DNA of 45,587 nucleotides from CBDUQP01 sp965369385 (GCA_965369385.1 CBDUQP010000008.1:1-45587), one strand, 5' to 3'; shown: positions 33,385 to 41,258, counted from the stretch's first letter. Notes: a model not told the origin generated them from the letters alone. Program-made: numbers and translations.

Positions 33385-34422
33385 ATGGCAAAGGTAACGC
33401 TCAAGACAATTGCGGAGGTGGTGGGGATTTCCGCCCAGGCGGTCTCGGCTGCGCTTTCACCGAATGGGAAGGCGAATGTTCGCGTCAGCGTGGAGACCCG
33501 CGACAAGGTTCGCAAGATCGCCTATGATTTGGGATACCGACCACACGGCGGCGCGCGTGCTGCCCGGCTGCAATCGTTCCGGAACATTGGCGTGATTCTG
33601 GTTGATCCACATATTCATGATATTCGGGGGCTGCATGCATTTCAGCCGGGCGTTCTGATCGGTGCGAATGACGCCGCCGTCGCCGAGGGGTATTGCGTCT
33701 CGGTGTTGAGAGTGTCTGACCGGGATATTCCTGATGAGGGCAACTGGCCGACACTACTGAGCGAGAATCGCGTGGACGGTTTCATAGTGAGCGATCAGTG
33801 CCCGCCTGAACTGAAGGACTATCTTGAGCGAAGCGGCATGCCTTCTGTGTGGGCAAACAACAATCGGCAGGATGAGCATGATTGCGTCTACTTTGACGAT
33901 GTAGCCGGCGGACGCATGGTAACCAGGCGCCTGATAGAAGCGGGGCATCGGAAGATAGGCTTCGTGGGAGGGTCCGAAGGTTTGCATTACTCTGTGCATG
34001 ACAGGCACGTCGGCTACGTCCAGGAGATGCAGGCCAATGGTCTGACGCCCTGGCCGGGACATGCCTCCAAGGCACCGAGTGATGACGAATTTGCCGAGTT
34101 CTACGAGGATTGGCTCAGTACGGGCGAGCGTCCCACTGCGATAGTATGCTCCAATCATGGCGGCGCGATGCGAATTGACCGGGTGCTATACAAGATGCGT
34201 CTGCACATTCCTGAGGACATGTCTGTTGTGACATGGTTTGATGACCAGTGGATGCGTGAATGCACAATACCGCGGCACGCTGGGATGCTCGTGAACATGC
34301 GACATCTCGGCAGGATGGCCACTGAAATGCTCCTCGAGAAACTTGAGACCAAGCAGCCGGTGAAGTCTACCGTGCTTGGGGGCGAATTCATCGACGGCGG
34401 CTCGATAGCACCCGTGGAGTAG
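33385..34422 (+). CDS. LacI-family transcriptional regulator
   Basis: 345 residues; the start at MAKVTLKTIAEVVGISAQAVS matches the usual LacI beginning (an ATG nine bases upstream is possible). Helix-turn-helix with hinge at residues 4-60 (DKVRKIAYDLGYRPHGGARAAR), then sensor domain: IGVILVDPHIHDIRG, VDGFIVSDQCP, VYFDDVAGGRMVTRRLIEAGHRKIGFVGG and the C-terminal LGRMATEMLLEKLE. Ligand unknown, a sugar by family. Its former target may be among the remnant genes that follow. Confidence 0.9.
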   Translation: MAKVTLKTIAEVVGISAQAVSAALSPNGKANVRVSVETRDKVRKIAYDLGYRPHGGARAARLQSFRNIGVILVDPHIHDIRGLHAFQPGVLIGANDAAVAEGYCVSVLRVSDRDIPDEGNWPTLLSENRVDGFIVSDQCPPELKDYLERSGMPSVWANNNRQDEHDCVYFDDVAGGRMVTRRLIEAGHRKIGFVGGSEGLHYSVHDRHVGYVQEMQANGLTPWPGHASKAPSDDEFAEFYEDWLSTGERPTAIVCSNHGGAMRIDRVLYKMRLHIPEDMSVVTWFDDQWMRECTIPRHAGMLVNMRHLGRMATEMLLEKLETKQPVKSTVLGGEFIDGGSIAPVE

Positions 34423-34566
34423 GCTCTGCCGACTTCCGGCTTAGGGCATCTGTTGTAGAATTGTCACGATCTCTTGTATTGATGCATGTGGCACTTGATT
34501 TCCTATCGGGCGGGGCGCATGCTGACGAGGTTATGCCAATACACAGACCGCCCGAGGACCTCGCCG

Positions 34567-35028
34567 ATGCTGTACGATGACGTGACAGCCGCATTGCAGA
34601 TGAGTGAATTGCCCGCAGTGTTTCGCACCCATTGGGATGAGGCCCTGCGCGCGGGCAGCACTGAGTTGGAGCAGATGCTCTCGCCTGCCAGCATCATGGC
34701 CACGTGCGAGACACTCCGCATGAAACCGGAATTGGGCGTCCAGTGCGGCCGCTGCGCTGCGTGGATATCCAACACTCCCGAAGCGATGGAATTCTTCCGC
34801 GTTTGCTGCCATATCATGTATCAGACCAGCCTGTCGGTCCGGGGCAGTGTGGGCCTGTGGCCCATGCCCGCGGGCGGTTTGTGTGATGAGGCCTATCTCT
34901 TTTACGCAGTATTGATATTGGTGGGCGCACCGGCGCTGTTTGAGACAAATCGCAAACGCGGAATTGATGACAGCCTGACTATTGATACGCTGGATGATCT
35001 GGAACTGTGGATAGAAGGATATCACGCC
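34567..35028 (+). pseudogene. 5' part of an acyltransferase-domain gene (DUF5596-like)
   Basis: About 155 codons; ATG with GAGG nine bases upstream. The helical segments LPAVFRTHWDEALRA, FFRVCCHIMYQTSLS, and AYLFYAVLILVGAPALFETNRKRGID followed by DTLDDLELWIEGY match the N-terminal part of acyltransferase-domain proteins often found beside URO-D family genes in Planctomycetota and Lentisphaerota (recognition moderate). The native protein should be about twice as long. After GYHA the frame runs into unrelated sequence and stops at 35091. Confidence 0.5.
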
Positions 35029-35387
35029 AGATCGACAAGTCCAGACGCCTGTATGTTCATGTGGATAGCGATGGGGATTCCGTACCCCTGATTGACGTGT
35101 ATGGTGAGGCAATTGGTATGGATGTGCTTAGCCCGTTTGAGGTGGCATCCGGACAGCATGTTGTTGAGATTGGCAGACGATATCCCCATCTGGTCATGCA
35201 GGGCGGCATAGACAAACGCGAGCTCGCCAAGGGCCCCGATGCCATCGACCGAATGGTGGACCGCATTCTGCCTGCCATGCGCGAGCGGGGCGGATATATA
35301 CCCACATGCGATCATGGCGTACCCGAGGAAGTATCGCTGGCCAACTACATGCACTATCGCAAACGCTGTATTGAACTCGGCGGATAG
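35029..35387 (+). pseudogene. 3' part of a uroporphyrinogen-decarboxylase-family gene
   Basis: In another frame from the acyltransferase part, RRLYVHVDSDGDSVPLIDVY, then LSPFEVASGQHVVEIGRRYP, LVMQGGIDKRELAKGP, and GGYIPTCDHGVPEEVSLANY form the C-terminal third of a URO-D/corrinoid methyltransferase-like barrel (normally about 350-400 residues). No start codon with ribosome site belongs to it. The junction at about 35028 suggests that a deletion joined two formerly adjacent genes. Confidence 0.7.
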
Positions 35388-35479
35388 CATGTAACCCCGG
35401 CCGCACGCTGTTGCGTTTGCCTCTGTGTGCGGCAGGGGGTCTACTTCATTGTGCCGTCGAAGGCATGCATAAACCTGTA

Positions 35480-37012
35480 TTATCCGACGAATAGATTGTT
35501 CGTAGCGAACTGCGGGTCGCACGTGAAGTGCACCCCCAGTCGCCGCAGACCCGTGTCGTCGCCTGGCGTCGGGATGTGCGTCATGTGGAATTCGCAGTCG
35601 CGGAGCTTCTTGAGTTGCGATACAGCCAGCTCGGCCGTGGGATTCATGGTCGAGGCGATAGCCAGCACTATCAATGTCTCTTCCACGTCCAGGCTGATGC
35701 TCTTGCGTTTCAGGACGTCCTGCTTGAGGTGCGCAATGGACTCAATGATGCTCGGTGAAAGCAGGTGCAGCCGCTTGGGAAGCTCGGCCAGGTGATGCAG
35801 TGCGTTGAGCAGCGCACTGGCCCCGGCGTGCATCAATGGTGAGTTCACCCCCGTCACGAGCGTCCCATCCGGCAACTGGACGGCCGCTCCACAGACGACA
35901 TTCTCATTACCCTTATTCTTGTCGCCAGCGGCCATGGCTGCGGCCTCACGTGCTGCGCCCACAACCTTGCGGTCTTCGGGCTTGACTTCCAGTTCCTTCA
36001 TTAGCACGTCAATGCGGTCGACTGTCCGCTGTTCGCCGAGACCCATTGCTTGCTCGCACGCGGCCCGGAAGTAGCGTCGTATGACCTCCTGCGCTGAAGC
36101 TTGACGTACGGAATCATCGTTGACTATCGCAAAACCAGCCCGATTAACGCCCATGTCCGTCGGGGACTTGTATACGCTACCCCCGTCGGTAATCCGCTCC
36201 AGAATGGTCCTCAGCACCGGGAACGTTTCAACGTCGCGGTTATAGTTGACTACCGCTTCACCGTACGCCTCCAGGTGGAATGGGTCGATCAAGTTGAAGT
36301 CTAGAATGTCGGCCGTCGCGGCCTCATAGGCAATGTTCACCGGATGCCTGAGCGGTAGGTTCCAGATCGGGAAGGTTTCGAACTTGGCATAGCCAACGTC
36401 GCGGCCAAGGTGATGCTCGTGATACGCCTGCGAAAGGCAGGTGGCCATCTTCCCGCTGTTGGGGCCCGGGCCGGTTACCACTACGAGCGGCTTGGTGGTT
36501 TCGATGAACTCATTGGCCCCGTAGCCCTCGTCACTGGCGATGAGATCGACATTCGCTGGGTAGCCCTTGATCTTGCCATGTGTGATGGTGCGCACGCCGC
36601 GACGCTCGAGCTTTTTCTTGAACGCTATTGCGCTGGGCTGGCCTTCGAACCGCGTAATGACGACGGCCGAGACCTCCAGCCCCCACGAACGAACGTCGTC
36701 GATCAGCTTGAAGGCATCGGAGTCGTAAGTAATGCCGAAATCGGCGCGGATCTTATTATGCTCTATGTGCCCAGCGTAGATGGCCAGAATAATCTCGGTA
36801 TCATCCTTTAACCGTTGGAGCAGACGCATCTTAACGTTGGGATCATATCCCGGCAGCACGCGAGCTGCGTGGTAGTCGAACATGAGTTTGCCGCCGAATT
36901 CCAGGTATAGCTTCCCGTCGGCCTGCTCAACCCGCTCCATAATCGCCGCGCTCTGTTCTTCGAGATATTTCTCGTTATCGAAGCCCACAGGGCCGTTTTC
37001 ACGCTGTTCCAT
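35480..37012 (-). CDS. DUF1846-family protein
   Basis: 510 residues from the ATG at 37012 (GGAGA seven bases upstream); an ATG at 37045 has no site. Family marks: VGFDNEKYLEEQSAAI at the start, LYLEFGGKLMFDYHAARVLPGYDPN, VVVTGPGPNSGKMATCLSQAYHE (a nucleotide-binding-like loop), ILDFNLIDPFHLEAYG and, in the last quarter, LPDGTLVTGVNSPLMHAGAS. It is a cytosolic protein common in anaerobic bacteria, with known structures but no established function. A minus-strand TTGACA-N16-TACTAC at 37344-37371 could be its distant promoter. Confidence 0.88.
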   Translation of the reverse strand: MEQRENGPVGFDNEKYLEEQSAAIMERVEQADGKLYLEFGGKLMFDYHAARVLPGYDPNVKMRLLQRLKDDTEIILAIYAGHIEHNKIRADFGITYDSDAFKLIDDVRSWGLEVSAVVITRFEGQPSAIAFKKKLERRGVRTITHGKIKGYPANVDLIASDEGYGANEFIETTKPLVVVTGPGPNSGKMATCLSQAYHEHHLGRDVGYAKFETFPIWNLPLRHPVNIAYEAATADILDFNLIDPFHLEAYGEAVVNYNRDVETFPVLRTILERITDGGSVYKSPTDMGVNRAGFAIVNDDSVRQASAQEVIRRYFRAACEQAMGLGEQRTVDRIDVLMKELEVKPEDRKVVGAAREAAAMAAGDKNKGNENVVCGAAVQLPDGTLVTGVNSPLMHAGASALLNALHHLAELPKRLHLLSPSIIESIAHLKQDVLKRKSISLDVEETLIVLAIASTMNPTAELAVSQLKKLRDCEFHMTHIPTPGDDTGLRRLGVHFTCDPQFATNNLFVG

Positions 37013-37238
37013 CTGCTCATCTCCGCAATCCGTAGTAGCTGTCATCTATGGCGCGTAGTGTAATCCCTACAAACTCAGATGGCAATCACGCATCCTCGCG
37101 AGAAGGGGGAGACGCAAGAATCGGGGGTTCTCTTCCGCAGGTCGGTCCGGCCTGCCCTTCGTAGCTCGCAGAGCGGAGTAGGGCAGGGGTTTGAAGACAA
37201 AGGCAGAAGCAGAGAGAAACACGAAACCGCCAGACGCT

Positions 37239-37267
37239 GTCGTTCTGTAGGACACCGTCGTTCTGTA
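37239..37267 (+). repeat. 11-bp direct repeat GTCGTTCTGTA
   Basis: Two exact copies, 37239-37249 and 37257-37267, 18 bp apart. The surrounding gap 37,013-37,431 also contains a small GC hairpin (ACCCCGG/CCGGGGT near 37300-37320) but no gene I can support. Confidence 0.45.
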
Positions 37268-37397
37268 AAGGATGTGCCCGGTTTGGACCCACGACTGCCA
37301 CCCCGGCTGGCCGGGGTTTGACGGCCATGGGGCGTTTTGTTGTGTAGTATTCCCCTGATAAGATTTGTCAATTATGTCCATTTTGTGTTAATTTACA

Positions 37398-37428
37398 TTG
37401 ACATATGAGCCGATTCTGTTAGTATATA
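37398..37428 (+). promoter_or_regulatory. promoter of the toxin-antitoxin pair, probably leaderless
   Basis: Perfect -35 TTGACA (37398-37403) and an AT-rich -10 (AGTATATA, 37421-37428). The ATG of the toxin is at 37432, about where transcription should start, so the mRNA may have no leader. Confidence 0.55.
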
Positions 37429-37431
37429 GTT

Positions 37432-37684
37432 ATGGTAGAAGTAATCATCACCACCGAAGGACTGAACGGATTCAACGCAGCACCCCCGAACGATTCAGGC
37501 TCGCATGTTGCGAATCTTCGAACGTCTGGGAAATTGGCCGCAGGTGTCCGGGGCCAATTCAATGACAGGGCGTCTGTCGGGATGCTACCGGATTCGGACG
37601 GGTGATTATCGCATCGTGTTTCACATTGCGGACAATAAGGTAGTGATTGACAAGATCGGGCACCGAAAGGATATTTACAAATGA
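37432..37684 (+). pseudogene. RelE/ParE-superfamily toxin, frameshifted
   Basis: The first 15 codons (MVEVIITTEGLNGFNAA) and the rest (TIQARMLRIFERLGNWPQVS, then MTGRLSGCYRIRTGDYRIVF, then DKIGHRKDIYK) are in different frames; removing one base from the run of five C at about 37480 restores an 83-residue RelE-type toxin. The core G-x-YRIRTGDYRIVF and closing IGHRKDIY are diagnostic: an mRNA interferase fold. The stop overlaps the start of the antitoxin gene (ATGA). Explanations: inactivating mutation, phase variation by C-tract slippage, or sequencing error. Confidence 0.78.
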
Positions 37685-38016
37685 TTGCAGAACCCCAAGT
37701 GATAAAGGTAGGCGACAAGCGTTTAGTAGTCCTTGACGAAGAGGACTATCAGCGGCTTGTACGAGAGTCTTGCATGGACCTGCCCGAATTGCCCCCGGCC
37801 GATGCAGATGGCAACCGGCCGGCTGCGGCGTTTGCCAAGGCCACGATTGCGCGGAACCTGATTCTTGACCGGAAACGGGCTGGATTCACACAGGGACAGC
37901 TTGCCAAGCTCTCCGGCGTAACAAAAGAGACGATCTGCCGGGCAGAGACGGGCAAGAACTCTCCGACCCCCGCGACTATCGGCAAGCTGTATGCTGTACT
38001 TGATCCGATGATCTGA
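37681..38016 (+). CDS. Xre-family antitoxin
   Basis: 111 residues. The N-terminal third (VIKVGDKRLVVLDEEDYQRLVRE) resembles Phd-like antitoxin linkers that wrap the toxin; the C-terminal two thirds are a lambda-repressor-like helix-turn-helix (RKRAGFTQGQLAKLSGVTKETICRAETGKNSPTPATIGKLYAVL). Toxin-first order with four-base overlap is common in RelE/HigB-Xre pairs. It should bind and neutralise the toxin and repress the promoter at 37398. It is intact although the toxin frame is broken. Confidence 0.88.
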   Translation: MIAEPQVIKVGDKRLVVLDEEDYQRLVRESCMDLPELPPADADGNRPAAAFAKATIARNLILDRKRAGFTQGQLAKLSGVTKETICRAETGKNSPTPATIGKLYAVLDPMI

Positions 38017-38230
38017 GTATCGCAGGTGAATAGAACAGTAACGGCGATAGCGAACAGCAGGAACAGCGCGGTTTTTTTGGACGCAATAGATGCAATAGGG
38101 CTCAAAATTCATGACCGGTCGCTAGCAAAAAAACAGCCTAAGCCGAAACCCAAAAGACCAATATCCCAGATCTACAGGGTCCGATAATATATGTTATGTG
38201 ACATTGCGGACGGGAGTTGCTGGAGTTGAA

Positions 38231-38350
38231 ATGAGAGAACTACTTGTGCGTACACTGCTTATGCCGTTCTGTTGCATAATTGTTGCAGCTATGCGGTGTT
38301 TATGTTTTGGGTGTTGCTTGGTTAACTGCTGTCGCTTGGTGCTTTGCTGA
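38231..38350 (+). CDS. possible 39-residue Cys-rich hydrophobic peptide
   Basis: ATG with GGAG five bases upstream. The peptide has 9 Cys in 39 residues (FCCIIVAAMRCLCFGCC and CC...C at the end) with hydrophobic residues between, as in small membrane-active peptides. TG-rich low-complexity DNA can produce this by chance. No terminator or clear -10/-35 confirms it. Confidence 0.25.
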   Translation: MRELLVRTLLMPFCCIIVAAMRCLCFGCCLVNCCRLVLC

Positions 38351-38360
38351 TCCCTTCTTC

Positions 38361-38384
38361 TGCTGAGTACTTTGCTGAGTACTT
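38361..38384 (+). repeat. tandem 12-bp repeat TGCTGAGTACTT
   Basis: Two near-exact adjacent copies in the long gap 38,017-38,607. That gap also contains the doubtful Cys-rich ORF and the 21-bp repeat pair, and otherwise no visible gene. Confidence 0.6.
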
Positions 38385-38470
38385 CTTTTATTGTTGCGTG
38401 CCTTCGCTCGCCCTGTTGCGGGAATGTTTGCCATTCGTCAGGTCGTCGGCTGAGCGGTTGCTCTGATCCG

Positions 38471-38553
38471 GGCGGCCGACGCTTAATTTGAATAATTTGA
38501 ATCCGTCTCGTCAGGCAGGCTCGGCGGTTTGTGGCGGCCGGCGTTTAATTTGA
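38471..38553 (+). repeat. imperfect 21-bp direct repeat
   Basis: GGCGGCCGACGCTTAATTTG at 38471 and GGCGGCCGGCGTTTAATTTG at 38533 (18 of 20 identical shown, next base A in both), 62 bp apart, located just downstream of bioB. The first copy continues into a 9-bp-period run. Confidence 0.65.
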
Positions 38554-38607
38554 GTCTGCTGCTCGTCCAAATCAGATTCGTCGCAGCCGTCACCATTACA
38601 ACCATCT

Positions 38608-39630
38608 TCAGCCGTCGGCGTCGAAGGAATCTACTACTTGCAGGCCCAGGTCCTTGATCATTGCCAGATCGTCGGCTGGGGCGCTGCCGGTGGTTGTCAG
38701 GTAGTTGCCGATCATCCCGCCGGTGATCCCTGCGTAATACATCCAGTTCTGGAGGCTTCTGAGAGTGATTTCTCGCCCGCCGCCCATGCGGAGATCCACG
38801 TTAGGCAACATGAGACGATAAACCGCAATAATCCTGAGGGCCTCGATGGGCTTGAGAGTCGGTAGATTCTCCAACGCCGAGCCAGGGATCGGATTCAGGA
38901 AATTCAGTGGAACGCTGTCGGCCTGCACAACGTCGCGAAGCATCTCGGCCAGGTCGATGCGATCTTCCCATGTTTCGCCCATGCCGAAAATGCCGCCAGA
39001 GCAGATCTTCATGCCGGCTTCGCGAGCGAGCCGCAAAGTCTCCAGCCGCTCATCGTAGCTGGATGTGGACACCATCTGCCCGTACATGCGGCTGGAGGTT
39101 TCGAGATTGTGGTGATATCGCGATACGCCGGCGGCTGCCAGCTCGGCGGCAGCGTGCTCGTCCAGCTTCCCCAGTGATGCGCAGACTGTGAACCGCCCTT
39201 CGCGCAGATTATCGGACCTTGTGATTTGCGTGATTTCGCCGGTCGCCTGGGCTACGTCGCCCAAGTCTCTGGCGGTTGGTTTCAGTCCGGAGTTGACTAT
39301 GCTGATGCGTGATGATTCGTTGGCGGCAGCGTCGCGGGCGGCGGAGATCATGTCGGCTACCGGCGTGATACTTGGAGCTGCCATGTCGTGCGACATATTC
39401 TTGCTCTGTGCGCACCACTTGCAATCCTGCGAGCATTTGCCCACCTTGCCTGCGACGATTGAACAGAGCGTTACGCGGTTGGCGAAGTTCTGCGTTCGCA
39501 CGCGATTGGCCCAGTAAAACAGGTCATTTGGCGAGTCCTGGGATGCCTGTATGCAGGCCATAATGTCAGAGCGGCTGACATGCTCATTCGCGAGCGCCAG
39601 CCGCCCCACCGTTTCGATGGTCGAGTTCAT
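38608..39630 (-). CDS. bioB: biotin synthase
   Basis: 340 residues. Radical SAM enzyme that inserts sulfur into dethiobiotin. Radical SAM cluster CSQDCKWC (Cys 66, 70, 73), GMKICSGGIFGMGET, VPLNFLNPIPGS, DLRMGGGRE (the Arg that replaces a Cys ligand of the [2Fe-2S] cluster in the family), and the closing GGMIGNYLTTTG. The other bio genes are not in the window. It is the last gene of a minus-strand unit that begins with three small membrane proteins; the gap to the nearest is 50 bp. Confidence 0.94.
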   Translation of the reverse strand: MNSTIETVGRLALANEHVSRSDIMACIQASQDSPNDLFYWANRVRTQNFANRVTLCSIVAGKVGKCSQDCKWCAQSKNMSHDMAAPSITPVADMISAARDAAANESSRISIVNSGLKPTARDLGDVAQATGEITQITRSDNLREGRFTVCASLGKLDEHAAAELAAAGVSRYHHNLETSSRMYGQMVSTSSYDERLETLRLAREAGMKICSGGIFGMGETWEDRIDLAEMLRDVVQADSVPLNFLNPIPGSALENLPTLKPIEALRIIAVYRLMLPNVDLRMGGGREITLRSLQNWMYYAGITGGMIGNYLTTTGSAPADDLAMIKDLGLQVVDSFDADG

Positions 39631-39680
39631 ATTTGCTGAAAGCCTGGGACTTTTATTTTGCGTGATGCAGCCGCGATGGA

Positions 39681-39983
39681 CTACCTCTTGCCTCTGCGGT
39701 TCATTGCCTTGGAAAGATTGAGCTTTCTGCCGACGACGTCGACCGTCTTCTTATTATTGTTGGGCACATATGTGACCATGGTGCCGTTCTGCACGTCGAG
39801 CACGTAGAGGAGGTCGATACTCTTGGTGTAAGCGCCGGTGGCCATGATGTATCGCCCTTGCCTGACCGACGCGTCGGCGGTGGCTTCTTGCTGGCTGGCA
39901 TAGAATCCGCCGACTAGCATGGTGACGAGGATGGCAGCGGAGATCAGCAAAACGATTATCGTGGTATTTTGTGAATTAGACAT
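39681..39983 (-). CDS. small membrane protein, YIMxTG family (copy 2)
   Basis: 100 residues; GGAG eight bases before the ATG. One N-terminal transmembrane helix (TIIVLLISAAILVTMLVGGFY), then an exported domain of about 65 residues: RYIMATGAYTKSIDLLYVLDVQNGTMVTYV and a basic end (KAMNRRGKR). The pattern YIMxTG-x8-D-xx-YVxDxxN is shared with the upstream gene at 40313, so the two are paralogues. No known family. Its place directly before bioB is unexplained. Confidence 0.75.
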   Translation of the reverse strand: MSNSQNTTIIVLLISAAILVTMLVGGFYASQQEATADASVRQGRYIMATGAYTKSIDLLYVLDVQNGTMVTYVPNNNKKTVDVVGRKLNLSKAMNRRGKR

Positions 39984-40025
39984 TATTGTCGCTCCAAATA
40001 GCAGTTTCAGTTTGAATTTCCGGCA

Positions 40026-40313
40026 TTACCTTGAAGAGAGATCAGTACGGAGATTTCGCACGCCCATCTTCGAGAGCCTCTTGGTAGAGCCATCGAACTG
40101 CCAGGCGACAAGGCGCCTGTTTGCCATATCAATAACATAGACCGCATCGTTATTCTGCTGGATTTGGCCAGTGAGCATTATGTAGTTATTCTGAAGGAGT
40201 GCCCCCGCAAGCGGCTGGGCCTCCGCCTTGCGATGGAATCCCTCGCCGGCAATGAGCACCAGCAGCAGGCAAACGTTCACGCACACCAGAGCCGCTATAA
40301 GTAATTTCTTCAT
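40026..40313 (-). CDS. small membrane or secreted protein, YIMxTG family (copy 1)
   Basis: 95 residues; GGAG seven bases before the ATG. An N-terminal signal or anchor (KKLLIAALVCVNVCLLLVLIAG) is followed by NNYIMLTGQIQQNNDAVYVI, then DMANRRLVAWQF and a basic Lys/Arg end. The exported part aligns with that of the next gene over about 45 residues. The repeat looks like one or two blades of a beta-propeller-like or PQQ-like motif (inference). 42 bp separate the two genes. Confidence 0.75.
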   Translation of the reverse strand: MKKLLIAALVCVNVCLLLVLIAGEGFHRKAEAQPLAGALLQNNYIMLTGQIQQNNDAVYVIDMANRRLVAWQFDGSTKRLSKMGVRNLRTDLSSR

Positions 40314-40428
40314 TGCGTATCTCCAATTCAGTTCGTTATCCCGGCAAAATTGACAAGCCCGGGAATTTGTATGTCATTACGCGTATGTCGGCATGATTGC
40401 CGCAGTGACTCAGTGACGCACCTGGTAA

Positions 40429-40635
40429 TCAATCACCCATGTGCGTTCGTCTGGCATTCTTGAATGCCACGATGCAAATGCACACAAAGAACACAACCGT
40501 CCAAACGATTGCCCATGTAGGAACTGCACCCTCAAGCACTGGCACTTTTTCCTTCGCCGCCATCGCATCGCCGGCAGACACGCCCAATAGCAGCATCGTC
40601 AACGCCGCAAACCTCAATCTGTTAATAAGTTTCAT
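40429..40635 (-). CDS. small two-hydrophobic-segment membrane protein
   Basis: 68 residues from the ATG at 40635. Signal peptide (MKLINRLRFAALTMLLLGVS, cleavage near AMA), a short exported stretch (AKEKVPVLEGAVPT) and one transmembrane helix (WAIVWTVVFFVCICIVAF) with a basic tail (KNARRTHMGD). No family recognised. An excellent promoter ends 7 bases before the ATG, so the transcript is predicted to be leaderless. Confidence 0.6.
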   Translation of the reverse strand: MKLINRLRFAALTMLLLGVSAGDAMAAKEKVPVLEGAVPTWAIVWTVVFFVCICIVAFKNARRTHMGD

Positions 40636-40642
40636 GATGTAA

Positions 40643-40670
40643 ATTATACACCTCGCCATGGGCTTTTCAA
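40643..40670 (-). promoter_or_regulatory. strong sigma70-type promoter, TTGAAA-N16-TATAAT
   Basis: On the minus strand, -35 TTGAAA (40665-40670), 16-bp spacer, perfect -10 TATAAT (40643-40648). Seven bases separate the -10 from the ATG at 40635, so transcription would start at or one base before the start codon. It likely drives the small membrane proteins and bioB. Confidence 0.7.
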
Positions 40671-40736
40671 CTATCACAATCTGCTCTGATCATCTTTACT
40701 CGGCCACCTTTGCCCAATTCCAGCCGTATATAGCGC

Positions 40737-41258
40737 CTAAAGGAAGGTCGCAACGTCCTGTGCCTGGGCCGAAAATACCTTCGAGGGCATTGCAATGGTC
40801 TGCCATTTCGCACTCCGCGGCTGCGCACCGGAGACATAATCCTCCAGTGAAATCGCCACAAAACCGTAGTGATTCTCGCGAAACAGGTGCACATCCTCGA
40901 ATGGTGCCCGCTGCGGAGGCCCTTGCAGCCAATACGCGAAAACCAGCGTCGCGACGAAATCCCGCCCGAATACCTTCTGCCATTCGCGCAAGCCCGTCAC
41001 GTCATCATGCGTTATCCAATTCTCCCAGGCACGCATATTCCCTCGCCGCCGTCCGACCACTCCGTCGGGAAATTTGCGTCCCTTCACATCAACCAGCATG
41101 TTCGGTCCGCTTTCGCTATAGACGAGATAGTCGAAGCTCTTGACCGAGGCGCCCGCGAAGAGGGTCCGCTGGCTCTCGTCGATCGCCACATAGGGCCACC
41201 CTTTCGACCTCAGATAGTTCTCGAAGGCAGCTTCATAATGTATATTCCGATGGGCCAT
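40737..41258 (-). CDS. HYExAFE-family protein, PD-(D/E)xK nuclease-like
   Basis: 173 residues; GAGGG just upstream of the ATG. It has the motif HYEAAFE (7-13), which names a family found mainly in Planctomycetota. The order Glu 9, Asp 43 (SFDYLVY), then DVKGRK (Asp 57, Lys 59) on the next strand is the geometry of PD-(D/E)xK nucleases, so a metal-dependent DNA- or RNA-cutting or binding activity is possible (inference). It follows hisS by 60 bp on the same strand. No partner methylase or helicase is near. Confidence 0.78.
   Translation of the reverse strand: MAHRNIHYEAAFENYLRSKGWPYVAIDESQRTLFAGASVKSFDYLVYSESGPNMLVDVKGRKFPDGVVGRRRGNMRAWENWITHDDVTGLREWQKVFGRDFVATLVFAYWLQGPPQRAPFEDVHLFRENHYGFVAISLEDYVSGAQPRSAKWQTIAMPSKVFSAQAQDVATFL

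Noticed and set aside
37079..37381. Several short ORFs on both strands and a GC hairpin
   Set aside because: Mutually overlapping, no ribosome sites; the region was also looked at for a tRNA cloverleaf and none could be folded.
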